Part shown: positions 45,096-57,560 of the stretch, one piece after another
How positions within the stretch are numbered: the first letter of the stretch is position 1
How the letters are laid out: each line of letters opens with the position of its first letter
Assembly: GCA_944548615.1 (NCBI GenBank)
Contig: OX155951.1
Coordinates: 19,440,789 to 19,504,788 of the forward strand
Source: Micropterix aruncella
Taxonomy: Eukaryota > Arthropoda > Insecta > Lepidoptera > Micropterigidae
DNA: 64,000 nt
Direction: 5' to 3'
Translations under genes and position numbers: made by a program
The notes under the pieces: generated by a model
What the model was told of the DNA's origin: nothing
What the model saw: only the letters and a program-made list of their open reading frames with translations
The model's database searches: none

Positions 45096-46205
45096 CTTCA
45101 TTTTGATGAAGCCATTTCAAGCCATTTTTTGATGTCTTCATATGAGCAGAACTGCTGACCAGCCAGACCATGTGCCATCGAACGAAACAAGTAATAATGG
45201 GACGGCGCAATATCTGGGGAATATGGCGGTTGGGGTAGGACTTCCCATTTGAGCGTTTCCAGGTAGGTTTTAACGGGTTTGGCAATGTGAGGCCGAGCGT
45301 TGTCATGCTGTAGAATCACTTTTTTGTACCTCTGCTCGTATTGTGGCCGTTTTTCGCGCAGTTCTCGGCTCAATCACATCAATTGAAGTCGATACCGTTC
45401 CCCAGTGATGGTTTTGTTGGGTTTCAACGGTTCATAATAAATAACACCGACCTGGTCCCACCAAATACACAACATAACATTCGCAGCGTGAATATTCGGC
45501 CGAGCCGACGATGTAGAAGCATGACCGGGCAGTCCCCTTGACTTTCTTCTCTTTGGGTTGCTGTAATAAATCCATTTTTTGTCACCCGTAACGATACAAT
45601 GAAGAAAACCTTTCCTTGTTTGCCGCTGGAGCAGTTGTTCACAGGCGAAAAAACGATGCCCGACATCCCTTGGCTTCAAATCATAACGAACCCAAGTTCC
45701 TTGTTTTTGAAGCATTCCCAATTGCTTGGAAATGGCTTGGCGGGTAGCTCCTAATGCTCTTCTTGCGTTTGGCACGTATCCTCATCGAGCAATGCCTCCA
45801 AATCAGCGTCTTTGAAGGATTTTGGCCTTCCTTCACGCAGACGGTCGTCAACATCGAAATCACCATCTTTGAAGCGACGGTACCAATCACGGCACATTGT
45901 TTCACTTAGAGCAGCATCTCCGTAAACTTTTTGGGGCTCTCGATGCGCTTCAACCGCCGTATTCTTTAAATGAAGGAAGAAAATCAACACTTCCCGCAAA
46001 TGACGATTGTTTGGCACAAAATCAGACATTTTCATACAACCAAAAGTATATGACACCAAAACAAAATATATTATTAGTGATATGTCAAAACGGTTTGTTA
46101 ACCATATCTCTAAGCGTAGTTTATGAAGTTTTGTATGTCAAAATCGACCAGCTTTTACTGCTGGAGCTATCTATTGACCAACAGCGAGAACTTAGTTGCA
46201 CAATT
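45082..46205 (-). pseudogene. Degenerate mariner transposase
   Basis: About 330 recognisable residues in three pieces: 46059-45751 (MSDFVPNNRHLREVLIFFLH, helix-turn-helix), 45775-45374 and 45373-45098, with a frameshift near 45760, a stop at 45374-45376 and a final frameshift near 45110. Motifs: GDKKWIYY (first Asp), HDNARPH (second Asp), then 34 residues, where PDIAPSHYYLF carries His in place of the third Asp of the DD34D triad. The 3' end is truncated. The 5' terminal region probably reaches about 46205. Confidence 0.88.
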
Positions 46206-46211
46206 TAAAGG

Positions 46212-46545
46212 TCATAAGAGTCTCTCCTCCAGCTTTGGCAGATTTAGCTCTTCGAACCTTTCTTTGTAGCTGCAGTGGTGAAATTTTCGTATCATTTTAA
46301 GAGCTCTTCTTTGCACTCTCTCAATAAGCCTGTCTTCGGCAAAATATAGACACCATATCAGGAATGTGTACTCCAGTACTGGCCGTACATAGGCCTTATA
46401 GCCTAGTAGAAGAACACAATAGCTCATTCACTGGCTACTATGTCTTCTAGATCCTTCTGCGACTGCACAACTTTCAATTCTTATCGATCTAGCTTATATC
46501 CAGTGAGAGGGTTGTTTCACCCAGCATGCATTACAGTACATTTTT
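46212..46545 (-). mobile_element. LINE RT thumb fragment
   Basis: Minus frame: KAYVRPVLEYTFLIWCLYFA, ERVQRRALKMIRKFHH and CSYKERFEELNLPKLEERLL, the conserved post-RT segment of Jockey/CR1-like LINEs. It covers the same protein region as the start of the 44500-45095 fragment, so the two come from different copies rather than one split by mariner. Confidence 0.7.
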
Positions 46546-46605
46546 CATAGTAAAGACTGGCAGCCGATAGGATAACATTTAAATAATTGTAATGGTTTCT
46601 TTTAG

Positions 46606-46810
46606 AATTTGTGCCTTATATGGATAAGCTCTTTGATGAGGATATCCTATTGGGAGGCGGCTGGACAGCGCACGAATCAATTCGACCGATTGCCTATTCC
46701 ACTTTGGCTGACCTCGTCCATCACGTTCGCCAGCATTTGACTATGACGGATCTGGCACGCGCCGCACATGTGTTCTCAAAAAACGTTCACGATGAGTCTC
46801 TTCCCACTAG
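46606..46810 (+). CDS. TRRAP: TRRAP exon 6
   Basis: Acceptor tttctttag, phase 1 in, phase 2 out. Encodes FVPYMDKLFDEDILLGGGW and PIAYSTLADLVHHVRQHL, one of the best conserved stretches of TRRAP, ending NVHDESLPT. Confidence 0.92.
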
Positions 46811-47655
46811 GTAACTAATGATGCGATAATATCGATGGATACCTGACGCAATCTCGAATCTAGTTTTTATTTACTTTACAGGAGAAACAAAAAACTTTTT
46901 TTTCTCCTTAAATTTTGTATAATATGCAATATATGGAAAATAATTTATTATATTTTTAGCAAAATAAATAACAATGATAATGATAGGTATGATGAACTTC
47001 GTTTTTTTAAGATACCAGTGCAACTATCCTAATAACCTAAACCAAATTGATGACTTACAAAGTTAATATTAATTAAAATGTTATATAATATAATATATTA
47101 CTTGCAACACAGTAGTTCCAAAGGTGAATCCCGAATTGAGCGATTGATTCATGGTTGGTATTGATACAGCAGCCTTAGTGGTAATCATACGTTTTGGCGA
47201 TTTAGTTGACAGCCTACAACCCTAACTTCATAGTTCCTGAAGATTGTGGTTTAAATTTTGATAAAAACCTTTCAGAGTTTATATTTGTGGTGGGTTCATT
47301 ACATTATGTCCTTCATCAAGTGGTCACATTTGATCCGACTGCTAATTTAAAGGGGAACTCGTATTGTAGCCAACCGTAATCCATATTGCAAACAAAACGA
47401 AATGCACAAACTCGTATTTCAAAATAGGAAATTGCAGATTACTGACATCGAAATGGCTTGCATTATAAATGGACTATTTCTAATATGTATGGACTATTTT
47501 AGTTTATGTATGGACTATTTCTAAATATGTGTTAATTTTATAGGCGATTAGATGAACAAGCTCAGATTTATTACATCTGAAACCGTCAAAAAACTGAAAA
47601 CAGCCAAAAATCGAGATAAGAGGTTGCGTCAGGTAGCGATCGATATATTGTTTCT
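46811..47655. other. TRRAP intron 6, left part: nothing identified
   Basis: AT-rich; a short repeated tgtatggactattt (47489, 47510) is the only structure seen. Confidence 0.4.
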
Positions 47656-48491
47656 CATAGCTGATTTACACTCGCCTTGCGCCTCGTGTCCGTGTCTCGC
47701 CTCGCGTGATCGACGGAAAATGAGTTTCTGTTTACACTCTCATGGTGCGTGCGAGCTAGCACCTATTAGTCTAAGAGCCAACGACAAAAAAAGTGAAAGA
47801 GTTTTGGAAACTTTCCAATCAGACAATATTTTGGCCATAGAATGCCGGGGTGCAGTCAGCAGGCTAGGTTACGGGACACCTGGCGCTGGCGTACTAGGAA
47901 AGGTGTAATTTTAATTATTATCCCAAAGTGTTTTGGAAAAGCTGAAAATTCATCAGTAGACAGTAGATGCAATAAAGAACTCGAAACATACGGTCAGACT
48001 GCTTCATAATCTAACGCGTGGCGTCAACATCTCCATATATGTCAAGCATCGGTCTATGGCGTATCGGTCTACTGTGCCGTGCAATATAATGATACGGACA
48101 TGCTGATGCCATGCGTTCGATTATGAATCAATCTGACCATTTGTTTCGAGTGCTTTATTGCATCCACTGTCTACTGATTAATTTTCACCTTTTCCAAAAC
48201 TCTTTAGGGGTACTAATTAAAATTACATCTTTCCTAACACGCCAGCACCAGGTGTCCCGAAATCCGGCCTGTTGACTGTAACCCGGCATTCTCTCAAAAT
48301 ATTGTCTGATCTGAAAGTATCAGTTTTCCGAAAGTCTTGCGCTTTTTTGTCGCTGGCTCCCTAACTATTCGTCGCAATGCCGATGACGAGACGAGGCGCG
48401 AGACGAGACGCGGGTGCCCGTTCACACTCTCGTCTCGCGCTTCGTCCCACGCCTCGCCTTGCGCCTCGCGCGAGAGTGTAAATGAGCTATC
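47655..48491. mobile_element. 836 bp fold-back element (long inverted repeat)
   Basis: The two halves are reverse complements over about 400 bp each, meeting near 48065. Outer ends tagctgatttacactcgcc and (reverse-complemented) tagctcatttacactctcg. Matching inner blocks include ggacacctggcgctggcgt/ggacacctggtgctggcgt and agtagacagtagatgcaata/agtagacagtggatgcaata. No coding frame. It ends 100 bp before TRRAP exon 7. Confidence 0.85.
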
Positions 48492-48592
48492 AGAGATTCA
48501 TATTTTATGATTAATTATATGTACTGGACTGCAATTTATAGCCTCAAGAGTTTTGAAAATTTTCATTTTTAATTCCTATTTATTCCTTCTAG

Positions 48593-48811
48593 CATTCAGA
48601 CCATGTCATGCAAGCTGCTTCTCAATCTGGTGGACTGCATTCGGCAGCAGTCGGAAGGCGAAGCAACTGCCGGTACCGCAGCTGGAACAACCGCCGTTGT
48701 CGCTGGAAATGTCCCGACTGGTCGCGTCCTTTTAATGAGAATATTGGAAGTATTCATTCTTAAATTCAAGACTATTTCCAAGATCCAGTTACCTGCTCTT
48801 ATCGCCAGAAC
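48593..48811 (+). CDS. TRRAP: TRRAP exon 7
   Basis: Acceptor ccttctag, phase 2 in and out. Encodes IQTMSCKLLLNLVDCIRQQS, an Ala/Gly/Thr-rich linker, and GRVLLMRILEVFILKFKTIS, matching the family. Its donor at 48812 opens a 9.5 kb intron. Confidence 0.92.
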
Positions 48812-48911
48812 GTAAGTGCTATATATCTTTGTAACACACTTTTTTAAATGTGATTTTATGTATTTAAGAAACGGGGAAAATCCCCTAATGAAATTGCATC
48901 ATATCAATACC

Positions 48912-49565
48912 CAGTGGCATGCCCAGGGTTGGTGAATGGGGCAAGCCGGACATGCCTTTTTGTGTTTTTTTATGTTTTTATAGTAAAAAAAAGTGGTACC
49001 TCTTTACTCTTCAATCTTCAGTTTTAAATTTACTGCTTGTGTCATAGATTCAATAAAGCACACTGAAGGCATGCTACTGCTAGACAGAATTTAACATATA
49101 CTTGTCAGCAGTCGCATACCTCCGGTGGCTTTAAGAAAAGCCGTTTTATTTGCTTGAGCGAGTGACATCAAGTTAAGAAGTTGACCCTTGCTTGTAAGAG
49201 CTGTAAGACTATTTTATAAAAAAAAGGGAACAAAAAGTAATTAGGTGTAAGGTATCTAGCTTTAACTAGCTTATTTATATTCTAAATTGAAGCGTCTATC
49301 TTTTTTCAAAAATGAGTTTATTACGTCTGAGTAAAATGATGGCGAACGCTTTAATTTTATTAAGAACTGTTTGTCAATAGCAACCATTGATAACTCAGAT
49401 AGATTTCCTGACCCTGTGTATTTCTTAGCTAAGTATGAATACGCTAAGAGATGAGAATGCACGTTCCGCGGAAGCACTTGTAGCAGGAATAGTTACGACA
49501 AGATACGCTAACTTCAACGATTGGGGAAAGGCGTCTTCGAGACTATGTACCCATTTCGCGGTGTA
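48912..49565 (-). pseudogene. hAT transposase 3' fragment
   Basis: The minus frames contain the hAT carboxyl dimerisation region: FPQSLKLAYLVVTIPATSAS, AERAFSSLSVF, then LSELSMVAIDKQFLIKL and VINSFLKKDRRFNLEY. The plus strand at 48912 starts cagtggcatgcccaggg, a good hAT terminal repeat (CAGTGGC). The other end is lost where the gypsy element begins (about 49566). Confidence 0.7.
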
Positions 49566-52327
49566 AAAAATTGGTAAAGGCAGAGTTGGATTACGAATTC
49601 CTGATTCGAAATGCCACTCCGGTTAGCGTGGAGACGATGCGAAAACGGTTTAATGCCCTATTAAAAGAGATGCCGTCAGAATCAATAACTTCTACAAATT
49701 TAGATCCGTCTCAAGAATGTCTAGATTGCTCCCTGAGACTGTCATGTTTACAAGATTTATTAGAAGAGTTTAAGGAAAATAAAACGAACATCTTATTTAA
49801 ACGAATTTCCACCAAGACAGCTCGTCTTTTTATCGTATTTCTAGAATTGAGCCTAGTTCGTCAGAAGAAAGGAAGTTGGTGGAGACCGTAGGAAAGGAGG
49901 TTTCTAATATTGTTTTTCTGTTGGAATCTCATATGGAAAGTGAACGAGATCCAAGCCCGTTAGGCGCCCCAATGTATTGACAATACCTTCAACCTTAACG
50001 ACTGGTGTTGTTCCTCATTTGATTTCTTCCGCTTCGTCAGGTGTAAAGCCTGAAGCGACTAAATTCTGAGGTTCCGATTTCTTCTGAAATTACTGCAGGC
50101 TTGAATCCCGGTGTTTCTAAAGAGCTGTTTTGTCCTGCTCCGTGGAATAGCGAATTTGATTGAGTTCTCAAACCATTGAATTTAGGGTTTGTGTATAATG
50201 GTGAATCTTGTGTTGTAGAATTTTTAGAGCGAGTTGACGAGAATCGTTTTTCCAGAAATATATCTGATGCTAGACTTTTGAAATCGGCTTACAAGTTATT
50301 TAGCCACCATGAGCTTAGCTGGTACCGATCGAAAGCTGGAGAGTTTGGGAGTTGGGTGCAATTAGCGAGCGGACTGCGCTCAGGATTTGGCAGTCCTAAT
50401 TATGACCGTGATTTGTTGACGTTAGTACGTTCGGGGAAGCAGAAGAATGCATGTTTTGTTGCTATTTTGAAGGCACACTTCAACAAACTGTCTAAACCTC
50501 TGTCAAAGGATGAACAATTGGACATTATCCTCCCAAATATTTTGCCGTATTATCAAGATCGCTTTGCGTTGATTCCGATTAAGACTGTTGACGAACTTCT
50601 CATACTTAGTAAGAGATTAGAATTTTCAAAACAGTCCATTGATCTTTTCAATGCTTCTGGTTCATCCCAGTTTAAAAATAAGCCGGTTATGTTGAAAGCG
50701 GTACATGTTGTCAATCAGGCTTCAAGTACGTTAGCAACGAACGAGGTTACGTTGTTGCAGGAAAAAATAAAAGATTGTAAGGTTTCATCGGTGGGTTTGT
50801 CGACTTCGGACGGTAATTCTAGAGGTGTTTCGGCTAATAGAGTTTATAATCGTGGTTTTAATAGAGGTGGTTATAACCGTGGAGTTTCTCCCATGGTAAC
50901 CAGTACAATAATAATTTTTCTAGGGGTGCCTACAATAATTCGCGAGGTTCTCGTGATGGTCTTCACGGCTCATCTCATCATGGCCATTCACGGTACTGCT
51001 ACAGGTGTGGCAAATTTAATTTTACAGTAGCTACTTGTCTAGGTTGTTCTGGCAAGAATACATTTAATACTTCAAAGCCAGTTGCTGATGCAAAAAACCC
51101 GTCAGCCGAGGCAGAATATAGGGATTTTTTGCATTCTGCCTCGATTTTATTTGCTAACGAGAAAGATAACCGTCGTCCGTTTTTGGACGTTGCGTTAGGT
51201 GATATAGTTGTTTGCGGTCTGCTTGACACTGGGTCAAGTGTGACAATACTGGGTGCCGGTTCACATCATTATTTAATTGATATCGGTTATACTCTTTACA
51301 AGTCTCCGTCGGTGACTTTGAGCACAGCTAATTTGAGTTCGGTGAAGACGATTGGTTATATTTCTTTGTCGTTTAAAATTAATAATCGTTGTCAGGTTAT
51401 TCGAGCTGTAGTAGCTCCAGATATATGTACATCCCTTATTTTAGGTATCGCTTTTGTACGTGAGTTTGAATTGGCTCCGAATTTTAAAAAAAATGCCCAA
51501 TTTGAGTTCAGAAATGCGGTAGATTGGCCTCAGCTCAGTGAAGTGAGGGCTTTACATCCTTTTTGCTTATCTGACTGGAGATCAACAATTGCTTGCTAAG
51601 ATGATGATTAGTAATTTTGAAAAAAAATCTGCCGATTTCAAAGGTCTTGGCCGTACCGATTTAATGTCCCAAGTCATTGATACTGGCGATCATCCGCCAG
51701 TGAAGCAACGGTATTATCCTTTGTTTCCAGCCCTAATGTCATTTTTAAATGAGGAAGTAGATAGGATGTTGAGGTTAGGTGTGATCGAACCTAGTACAGG
51801 GGGTTGGAACAATCCGACTATTTTTGTTCCGAAGTCAGATGGTACACTTCGTTTCTGTCTGGATAGCAGAAAGCTGAACTCCATTACGAAGCCGGATGCT
51901 TATCCGTTACCTCAGATTACTACTATTCTGGACAGTTTACGAGATGCTTATTACCTATCGTCCATAGACTTGTCGGCTGCATTTTGGCAAATCCCCTTAG
52001 ACGCATCTTCACGTGAAAAATGTAGCTTCACGGTTCCTGGTCGTGGTTTTTTTTCAGATGGTAGTGTGTGCATTTGGTTTGCGCAATTCTCCGTCTTGCA
52101 TGCAACGTTTAGCAGACAAATTATTTAACCCTTCGTTTGATAATAAAGTCTTTTGTTATCTTGATGACATCGTTATCGTGTCCGCTACGTTCGAAGAACA
52201 TATTTCTTTTTTGAACAAAGTTTTGGATCGCCTTTTGCATGCGAATTTAAGTATTAATTTTCAAAAGTGTCAGTTTTTCCGAAAAGAATTGAAGTATTTG
52301 GGTTATCTAGTCGATTCACACAGTCTA

Positions 52328-54388
52328 ATAATAATAATAAACTCTTTATTTTAAATAAAAAAAGGCGAGCTTATTGCCTTGCAGCAATGCCTATCAGCTA
52401 ACCTATAGCTTAAGTTTATAACAAATTTAGAACGTTGGCTACGCAAAAGAACAATAAAAACACAAATGATGAAAAGAAACAAACAGAAACTAGAAAGAGA
52501 CAGATAATAAAAAAAGTAATACAAATGACTAAAATTAAATAAGGACGCAGAGGAAAGGAAGGAAAGGGAAGCGAAAAGGAGGGGGAGAGGTGGATTGGTT
52601 AATTTATGGATTTTAGGGTTATATGCTCCTTGAGCCTGGCGTTGAACGAGGAGATGCTGGGGGCTGTTCTTACATCATTTGGTAAAGCATTCCAGAGTCG
52701 TGCAGCTTCAACGGAGAAGGAGTATGAAAAAAAAATACTGCTATGACCAGGGATGGATAACAGGTTATTGCCCTCTGATCTCAGGGGGACGGCCGTGTGC
52801 CGTTAAAGTGGTGAACCTATCGGCAAGATAAAGCGGCACGCCATCCGCGACGATTCTATATAAGAGGCAGAGAGTTCTAACCTGTCTCGTCTCCCTGGTG
52901 GTAAGCCACTGCAGTCTGCTTCGATATTCCGTAATATGGTCATATTTTCTAAGGCCAAAAATGAAGCGGATTCAGATGTTCTGTAGCCTTTCCACCTTGG
53001 TGGCCAGCTCTTCTGTCAGATCGAGGAAGGCGGCGTCGCCATAATGAAGAAGTGGAAGAAGCCATAATAGTGATTTCTATTCCTATTCTTTCTGTGTCCA
53101 TGGTGCAAGACTCTGGAACGATCTCCCAGCAAATATACGAAACTCGCCTTCTTTACCATCGTTTAAGACTCACCTTAAGGATTACTACCTTTCTAAGAAG
53201 TAACCAGTTCTTCCCTTTCTCTCCTGTTCCTCTCCCAATTTCCTCTCCTCGGGCATTATTAGTCTTAAATTCTTCCACTTGTCTGTATGTTATGTAATAA
53301 TCTTTATTTTCACAATGCGTGCATGTACCACTATGTTTAGGTTAGCTGTAAGACATTGCCATGTGGCAATAAGCTCGCCTTTTTTGTATACTTATTAAGT
53401 GCAAATAAAGAGTTTATTATTAAGAAGCAAAGATTGACAGATTGTCAGACATCTGTTAAAGATCTTTCCTCTCATCTCACTAATATGGTGCTGCCAGGAC
53501 AGATTCTGGTCGAAATGGACACCAAGGTTCTTCACCTGCATGCTATAAGGAATCTCCTCCGTCTCAATATATATTTTTGTTATGGAGTGCATGTCGATCC
53601 TCGAGGTGTAGAACCTGCTACTGATGATGATCGCTTGTGTTTTAGAGGGATTTAGGAGCAAGCCATGGCATTTAGACCACCCTGATATGGTATTTAAGTC
53701 AGCGTTAACTGCCGCGATTGCTGTTTCAATATCATTTGGCTGAAATTGTGAGTAGATCTGGACGTCGTCGGCATAAAGATGATATTTTGCATGAAGAGAA
53801 TTAGACAAGGAATTAATAAAAAGAGAGAAGAGCAGTGGTGGTAAGACGCTACCTTGTGGTACACCGGCGACTTGTAGTAGAATGTTGGAGATTTGGTCAT
53901 TATTACCCTTCACACACTGGTGCCGACCTTTAAGAAACGACATGAACCAGTTGACCACAGGGAGAGAAAAATTAGGGGATTCTAATCGGGCAAGGAGTAT
54001 GTCATAATCTACAGAATTAAAGGCGCTACTGAAATCTAAAAGAACGAGTAGTTAGTTGTCGTTTATCCATGGCTTGGCGAACATCATCGGCAACTTGGAC
54101 TAGAGCAGTAGTCGTGCTGTGACTGGGGCGAAATCCGGATTGAAAAGGGTTAGTAAGATTGTTGTCAGTGACATACCGAAGGAGCTGGTTATAAACCAAC
54201 CGCTCTATTGTTTTATCAAGCACCGGGGGAATGGAGATCAGCCGATAACTTTGAGTAGTATTGCTGGATGAGCCTTTAGGAATAGGGACCACTAGGGCAC
54301 TTTTCCATATTGAGGGTACAGTTCCCGTATTAATGGAGTAATTGAACAAGTATGTGATTACATCTGCAATTTTATCTGCATTTTCATG
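52328..54388 (-). mobile_element. LINE (Jockey-like RT) nested in the gypsy element
   Basis: Flanked by the 5 bp duplication gtcta (52323-52327 and 54389-54393). Minus-strand RT: 54349-54026 (LVVPIPKGSSSNTTQSYRLI, NPFQSGFRPSHSTTTALVQV) and 53958-53395 (AGVPQGSVLPPLLFSLFIN, YHLYADDVQIYS). It continues left of 53056 as HYGDAAFLDLTEELATKVER. The 3' end is an aataaagagtttattatta tail at 52328-52350. It has a frameshift near 54020 and is 5'-truncated. Confidence 0.88.
53063..53421 (+). mobile_element. 359 bp LINE 3' end nested inside the previous LINE
   Basis: Plus-strand 3' tail of the same or a sister family (HGARLWNDLPANIRNSPSLP, then KTHLKDYYLSKK and stop; tail aaataaagagtttattatta). It is flanked by aagaagc at 53056-53062 and 53422-53428. 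Removing it and one repeat restores the host LINE reading frame across the junction. Confidence 0.85.
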
Positions 54389-55256
54389 GTCTACATACCG
54401 ATCCGGATAAAATTAAAAGTATTTTAGACTTTCCTACGCCAAATTCTCCTAAAATGGTTAATAGCTTTCTAGGAATTGCAGGGTGGTATCGTAGGTTCAT
54501 ACGAAATTTTTCAAGCATTGCTGCCCCGTTATCTCGGTTGACCAGTACCCGTAAAGGAATTCCACCTTTCGCATGGACTCCGGAGGCTGAAGAGGCTTTC
54601 AGAAATTAAAAACGGCCCTAGTATCAAGTCCCAATTTGGCATGCCCCGATTATTCCAAACCGTTCGCTGTCCATTGCAACGCGACTTTGTACAGGTTAGG
54701 AGGTGTGCTGACACAGATAGTGGATGGTATAGATCATCCTATCGCTTTCACTAGTAGGACTTTGCTACCAGCTGAAACGCGGTATTCTGCCACAGAACGA
54801 GAAGCATTAAGTGTAATTCACTCTGTCGAGCATTTTCGCCGTTATTTGGAGGGCGGTCCCAAATTCACTATCTACTCGGACCACTCCAGCTTGAGGTGGT
54901 TTTTAAGCTAAAAAAATCCTACCAGTCGCTTGGCTCGTTGGGGTATCAGATTATCAGTGTTTGATTTTGAGATCGTCCACAAAAAGGGCGTTGAGAATGT
55001 GGTTCCCGACACTTTATCCCGTTTGCATCCCTTTTTTTCTCTGTCTGTCGTTGCCGATCCGTGGTACGACGAATTATTTAAGCCGGTGTCCGGCAATCCT
55101 GCCGGTTATCCAAACTATCAAGTCAAGGATCATGAATTGTACAGGTACTCCAAGAGCATGTATCAACTTACCAGTTGCTACGATTGGAAACTAGTTGTCC
55201 CCTTGCATATGAGTGAAAAGTACGAGAAAGTATGTGCTAGTACGAGAAAATCATGA

Positions 55257-56880
55257 ATCTAATTTTTAGGTCTCGTCTAATTAATAGGTCTCGAATAACG
55301 GTTCATTGCAAATAATACAATTTTCTAATATACGATCGGCAGAGATCTTTGCCCTTAAAAGGGATGTTCCTACCGAGTTGTATTCATAATATTTTTTTGG
55401 GAAAGATCGGGACGTTGGACCATCAGGATATTACTTGCTATTGCAAAAACGATAATCTTCCGCTCGCGAAGTAAACATTCAGCTGTCACTTTTGCGCGGC
55501 ACTTTTTCGCGCGTAAAATGGCGCGAGTCAACGACCTTGATATAAACGACTATAACTTGTAAACCAGTATACGGATCATAAAAAGAATAACTGTAAAATG
55601 ATCGCATTGAAATTTGACATATAAAACATTATAACCTTATCTCGTCAAACAATTAAGATAATAATGAATAAATATTACAAAGTTGGCGAACTGAAAAAAC
55701 TCGTCATTTCGATGTTTTTATCACAAAATACGTAAAATATGCAAAAAGTGTAAATACAGTTATGTTCTTTATTAAATACTTTACCAAAACTATTATTTTG
55801 TTTTACTTATTTGCATACAAAAATATTTAGTTACTCAGCCAAGAAAAATTCGATGTATTCTCGTAAAAAAATAAATAAATAATTTTTGTGATACTTAGGG
55901 TTGTTTTTTATATGAAATTCTTTTAAAATAACTTTTCCACTATATCATACTTCTTAGAAAACACTCCAGAACTTTCAGCTTTGTCTGATATTACAGAAAA
56001 ATCTAAACTTTTTTGAGTTAGCAATGTAAACTTGGTAACTTTGACGGAAACTTTGATAATACAAAAATGGTTAAGGATTTTCAAATAATATGTCTTATTA
56101 TATGCTTATTATATGTCCAGTACCTAATTATTATACTCCAAAGAGTCACATTTCATAGAAAAACAATATAAAATCGCACTCAAAATGTAAGCACTATGAG
56201 CGAAGGTGGTGACATCGGACACAATATGTCCGATGTCATATTACGAAACAAGTTGAAATGAGCAAAATATAGCCAATTTTGTGATTATATACGATGTAAA
56301 TGAAATAATAGCTGTTTCATAAGCGAATTAAACCAATATTACGTCATAATTCGCGATATTTCGGCCGTTTTACAACAAAAACATACGGACATTTTCTGCA
56401 ACGCATGGGTTTGATCGAACTATTTTGCGCGATCATTCGTGAAAAAAAGCAGATGAGCTGTCCCAAATCAAAAATGCTCTTTCGTAAACCATTTTAGAAT
56501 GCAAATTACTCACGGTTTTGCAGGAAATCGCACAAAAACACCACAATAATCACAAAAACACCACAATAATCACAGCACCCGAACGGCACGACGGCCGCGC
56601 AACGACGCGCTGCGCGACTGGATTTTAGTAAAATATTTATCGAAAAAACGCCGTCGATTAGTTCGACCGTTGCAAGTATTCAATATCGGATACTTTATAC
56701 GAATATTATACGCATATTATATGCGGATAGGATCGCAATTCGAGTAATAAATCGCATTTTACGCAGCTCGGAGCGCCCTAACCAATATTGGTTAGATACC
56801 ATTTTAGCATTTCGTGTAGGACTAGGTTATAATTTTTGTGGAGGTTGCTAACGATCATCTATGCTGAAGGCTACAAGCTT
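55257..56880. other. TRRAP intron 7 segment, nothing identified
   Basis: AT-rich sequence with a small tandem repeat (cacaaaaacaccacaataat, two units near 56535-56575) and a GC-richer patch at 56575-56660. No gene. Confidence 0.45.
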
Positions 56881-57560
56881 AGTTTTATCCACGTTTCGGC
56901 GTTGACAGATTGTGGTCAGGCCAGCCCTTGACACTTTTCATCGCGGCAGCTGCCTTGTTGTATGCACTTTCCCAACTAGTCGATTCGAGTGGGAGGGCAG
57001 TATCGTCGGCGTGGGATAGTATATCTGCGTCAACGTCCATTTCACAAAGCCCATTTGTGTAGAGTGAGAGGGGAGTCGGTCCAGGAGTGCTTCCTTGTGG
57101 GACCCCATGATTATTGTGGAGACTATTACTGGGTGAATCGCCTGCCCGGGTACTCTGTTTTCGGGATCCAATACAGCTGCGAAACCAGTTTAGTTTGATA
57201 CCTGTAATACCATATTTCCCAAGTTTCATTAGGAGCATTTCATGGGATAGATACTGTGTCAGGGGCTTGCGCGGGGTCGGGAAGTACAGTAATACACTTT
57301 TTGTTGGCGTCTACATACCTAGTGATATGCTCTGACATTTTTAGTACTGCATCTTGTGTTCCCATTTTTGGATCTGAAGCCGTATTGGTTTTCGGATGAC
57401 ATGTGATTGGTTTCTAGATGATTACAGAGTTGTGTAATTACTATTTTTTCCAAAATTTTTGCTAAAACATCAGGTACTGATATCGGTCGATAATTTGAGG
57501 GATCAAACTTCGGTCCATATCTGTCACCTGATACTTGATAAGAAATAGGTATGTTTTCGG
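56880..57560 (-). mobile_element. LINE reverse transcriptase fragment
   Basis: Minus strand: YRPISVPDVLAKILEKIVIT and SSENQYGFRSKNGNT near 57500-57360, then KYGITGIKLNWFRSCIGSRK, HGVPQGSTPGPTPLSLYTNG and ILSHADDTALP (57238-56890). This is RT core from fingers to the catalytic ADD. Frames are broken; both ends are missing. Confidence 0.8.

Larger units (their letters stand above)
49566..55256 (+). mobile_element. Decayed Ty3/gypsy retrotransposon (second family), interrupted by a LINE
   Basis: Gag-like frames at 49571-49891 and 50176-51030 (SWYRSKAGEFGSWVQLASGL, an RGGYNRG tract, and a zinc knuckle CYRCGKFNFTVATC with Phe where His is expected). Protease in 51129-51599 (VCGLLDTGSSVTILG). RT in 51589-52354 (GVIEPSTGGWNNPTIFVPK, FCYLDDIV). 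The frame stops at 52327 where a LINE is inserted and resumes at 54394 (DPDKIKSILDFPTP). RNase H follows at 54636-54911 (FAVHCNATLYRLGGVL, FTIYSDHSSLRWFL) and a short run toward integrase to 55256. No LTRs recognised. Several frameshifts; inactive. Confidence 0.85.

Noticed and set aside
44500..46545. One LINE split by mariner
   Set aside because: The fragments on each side encode overlapping parts of ORF2 with different sequences, so they are two separate LINE copies.
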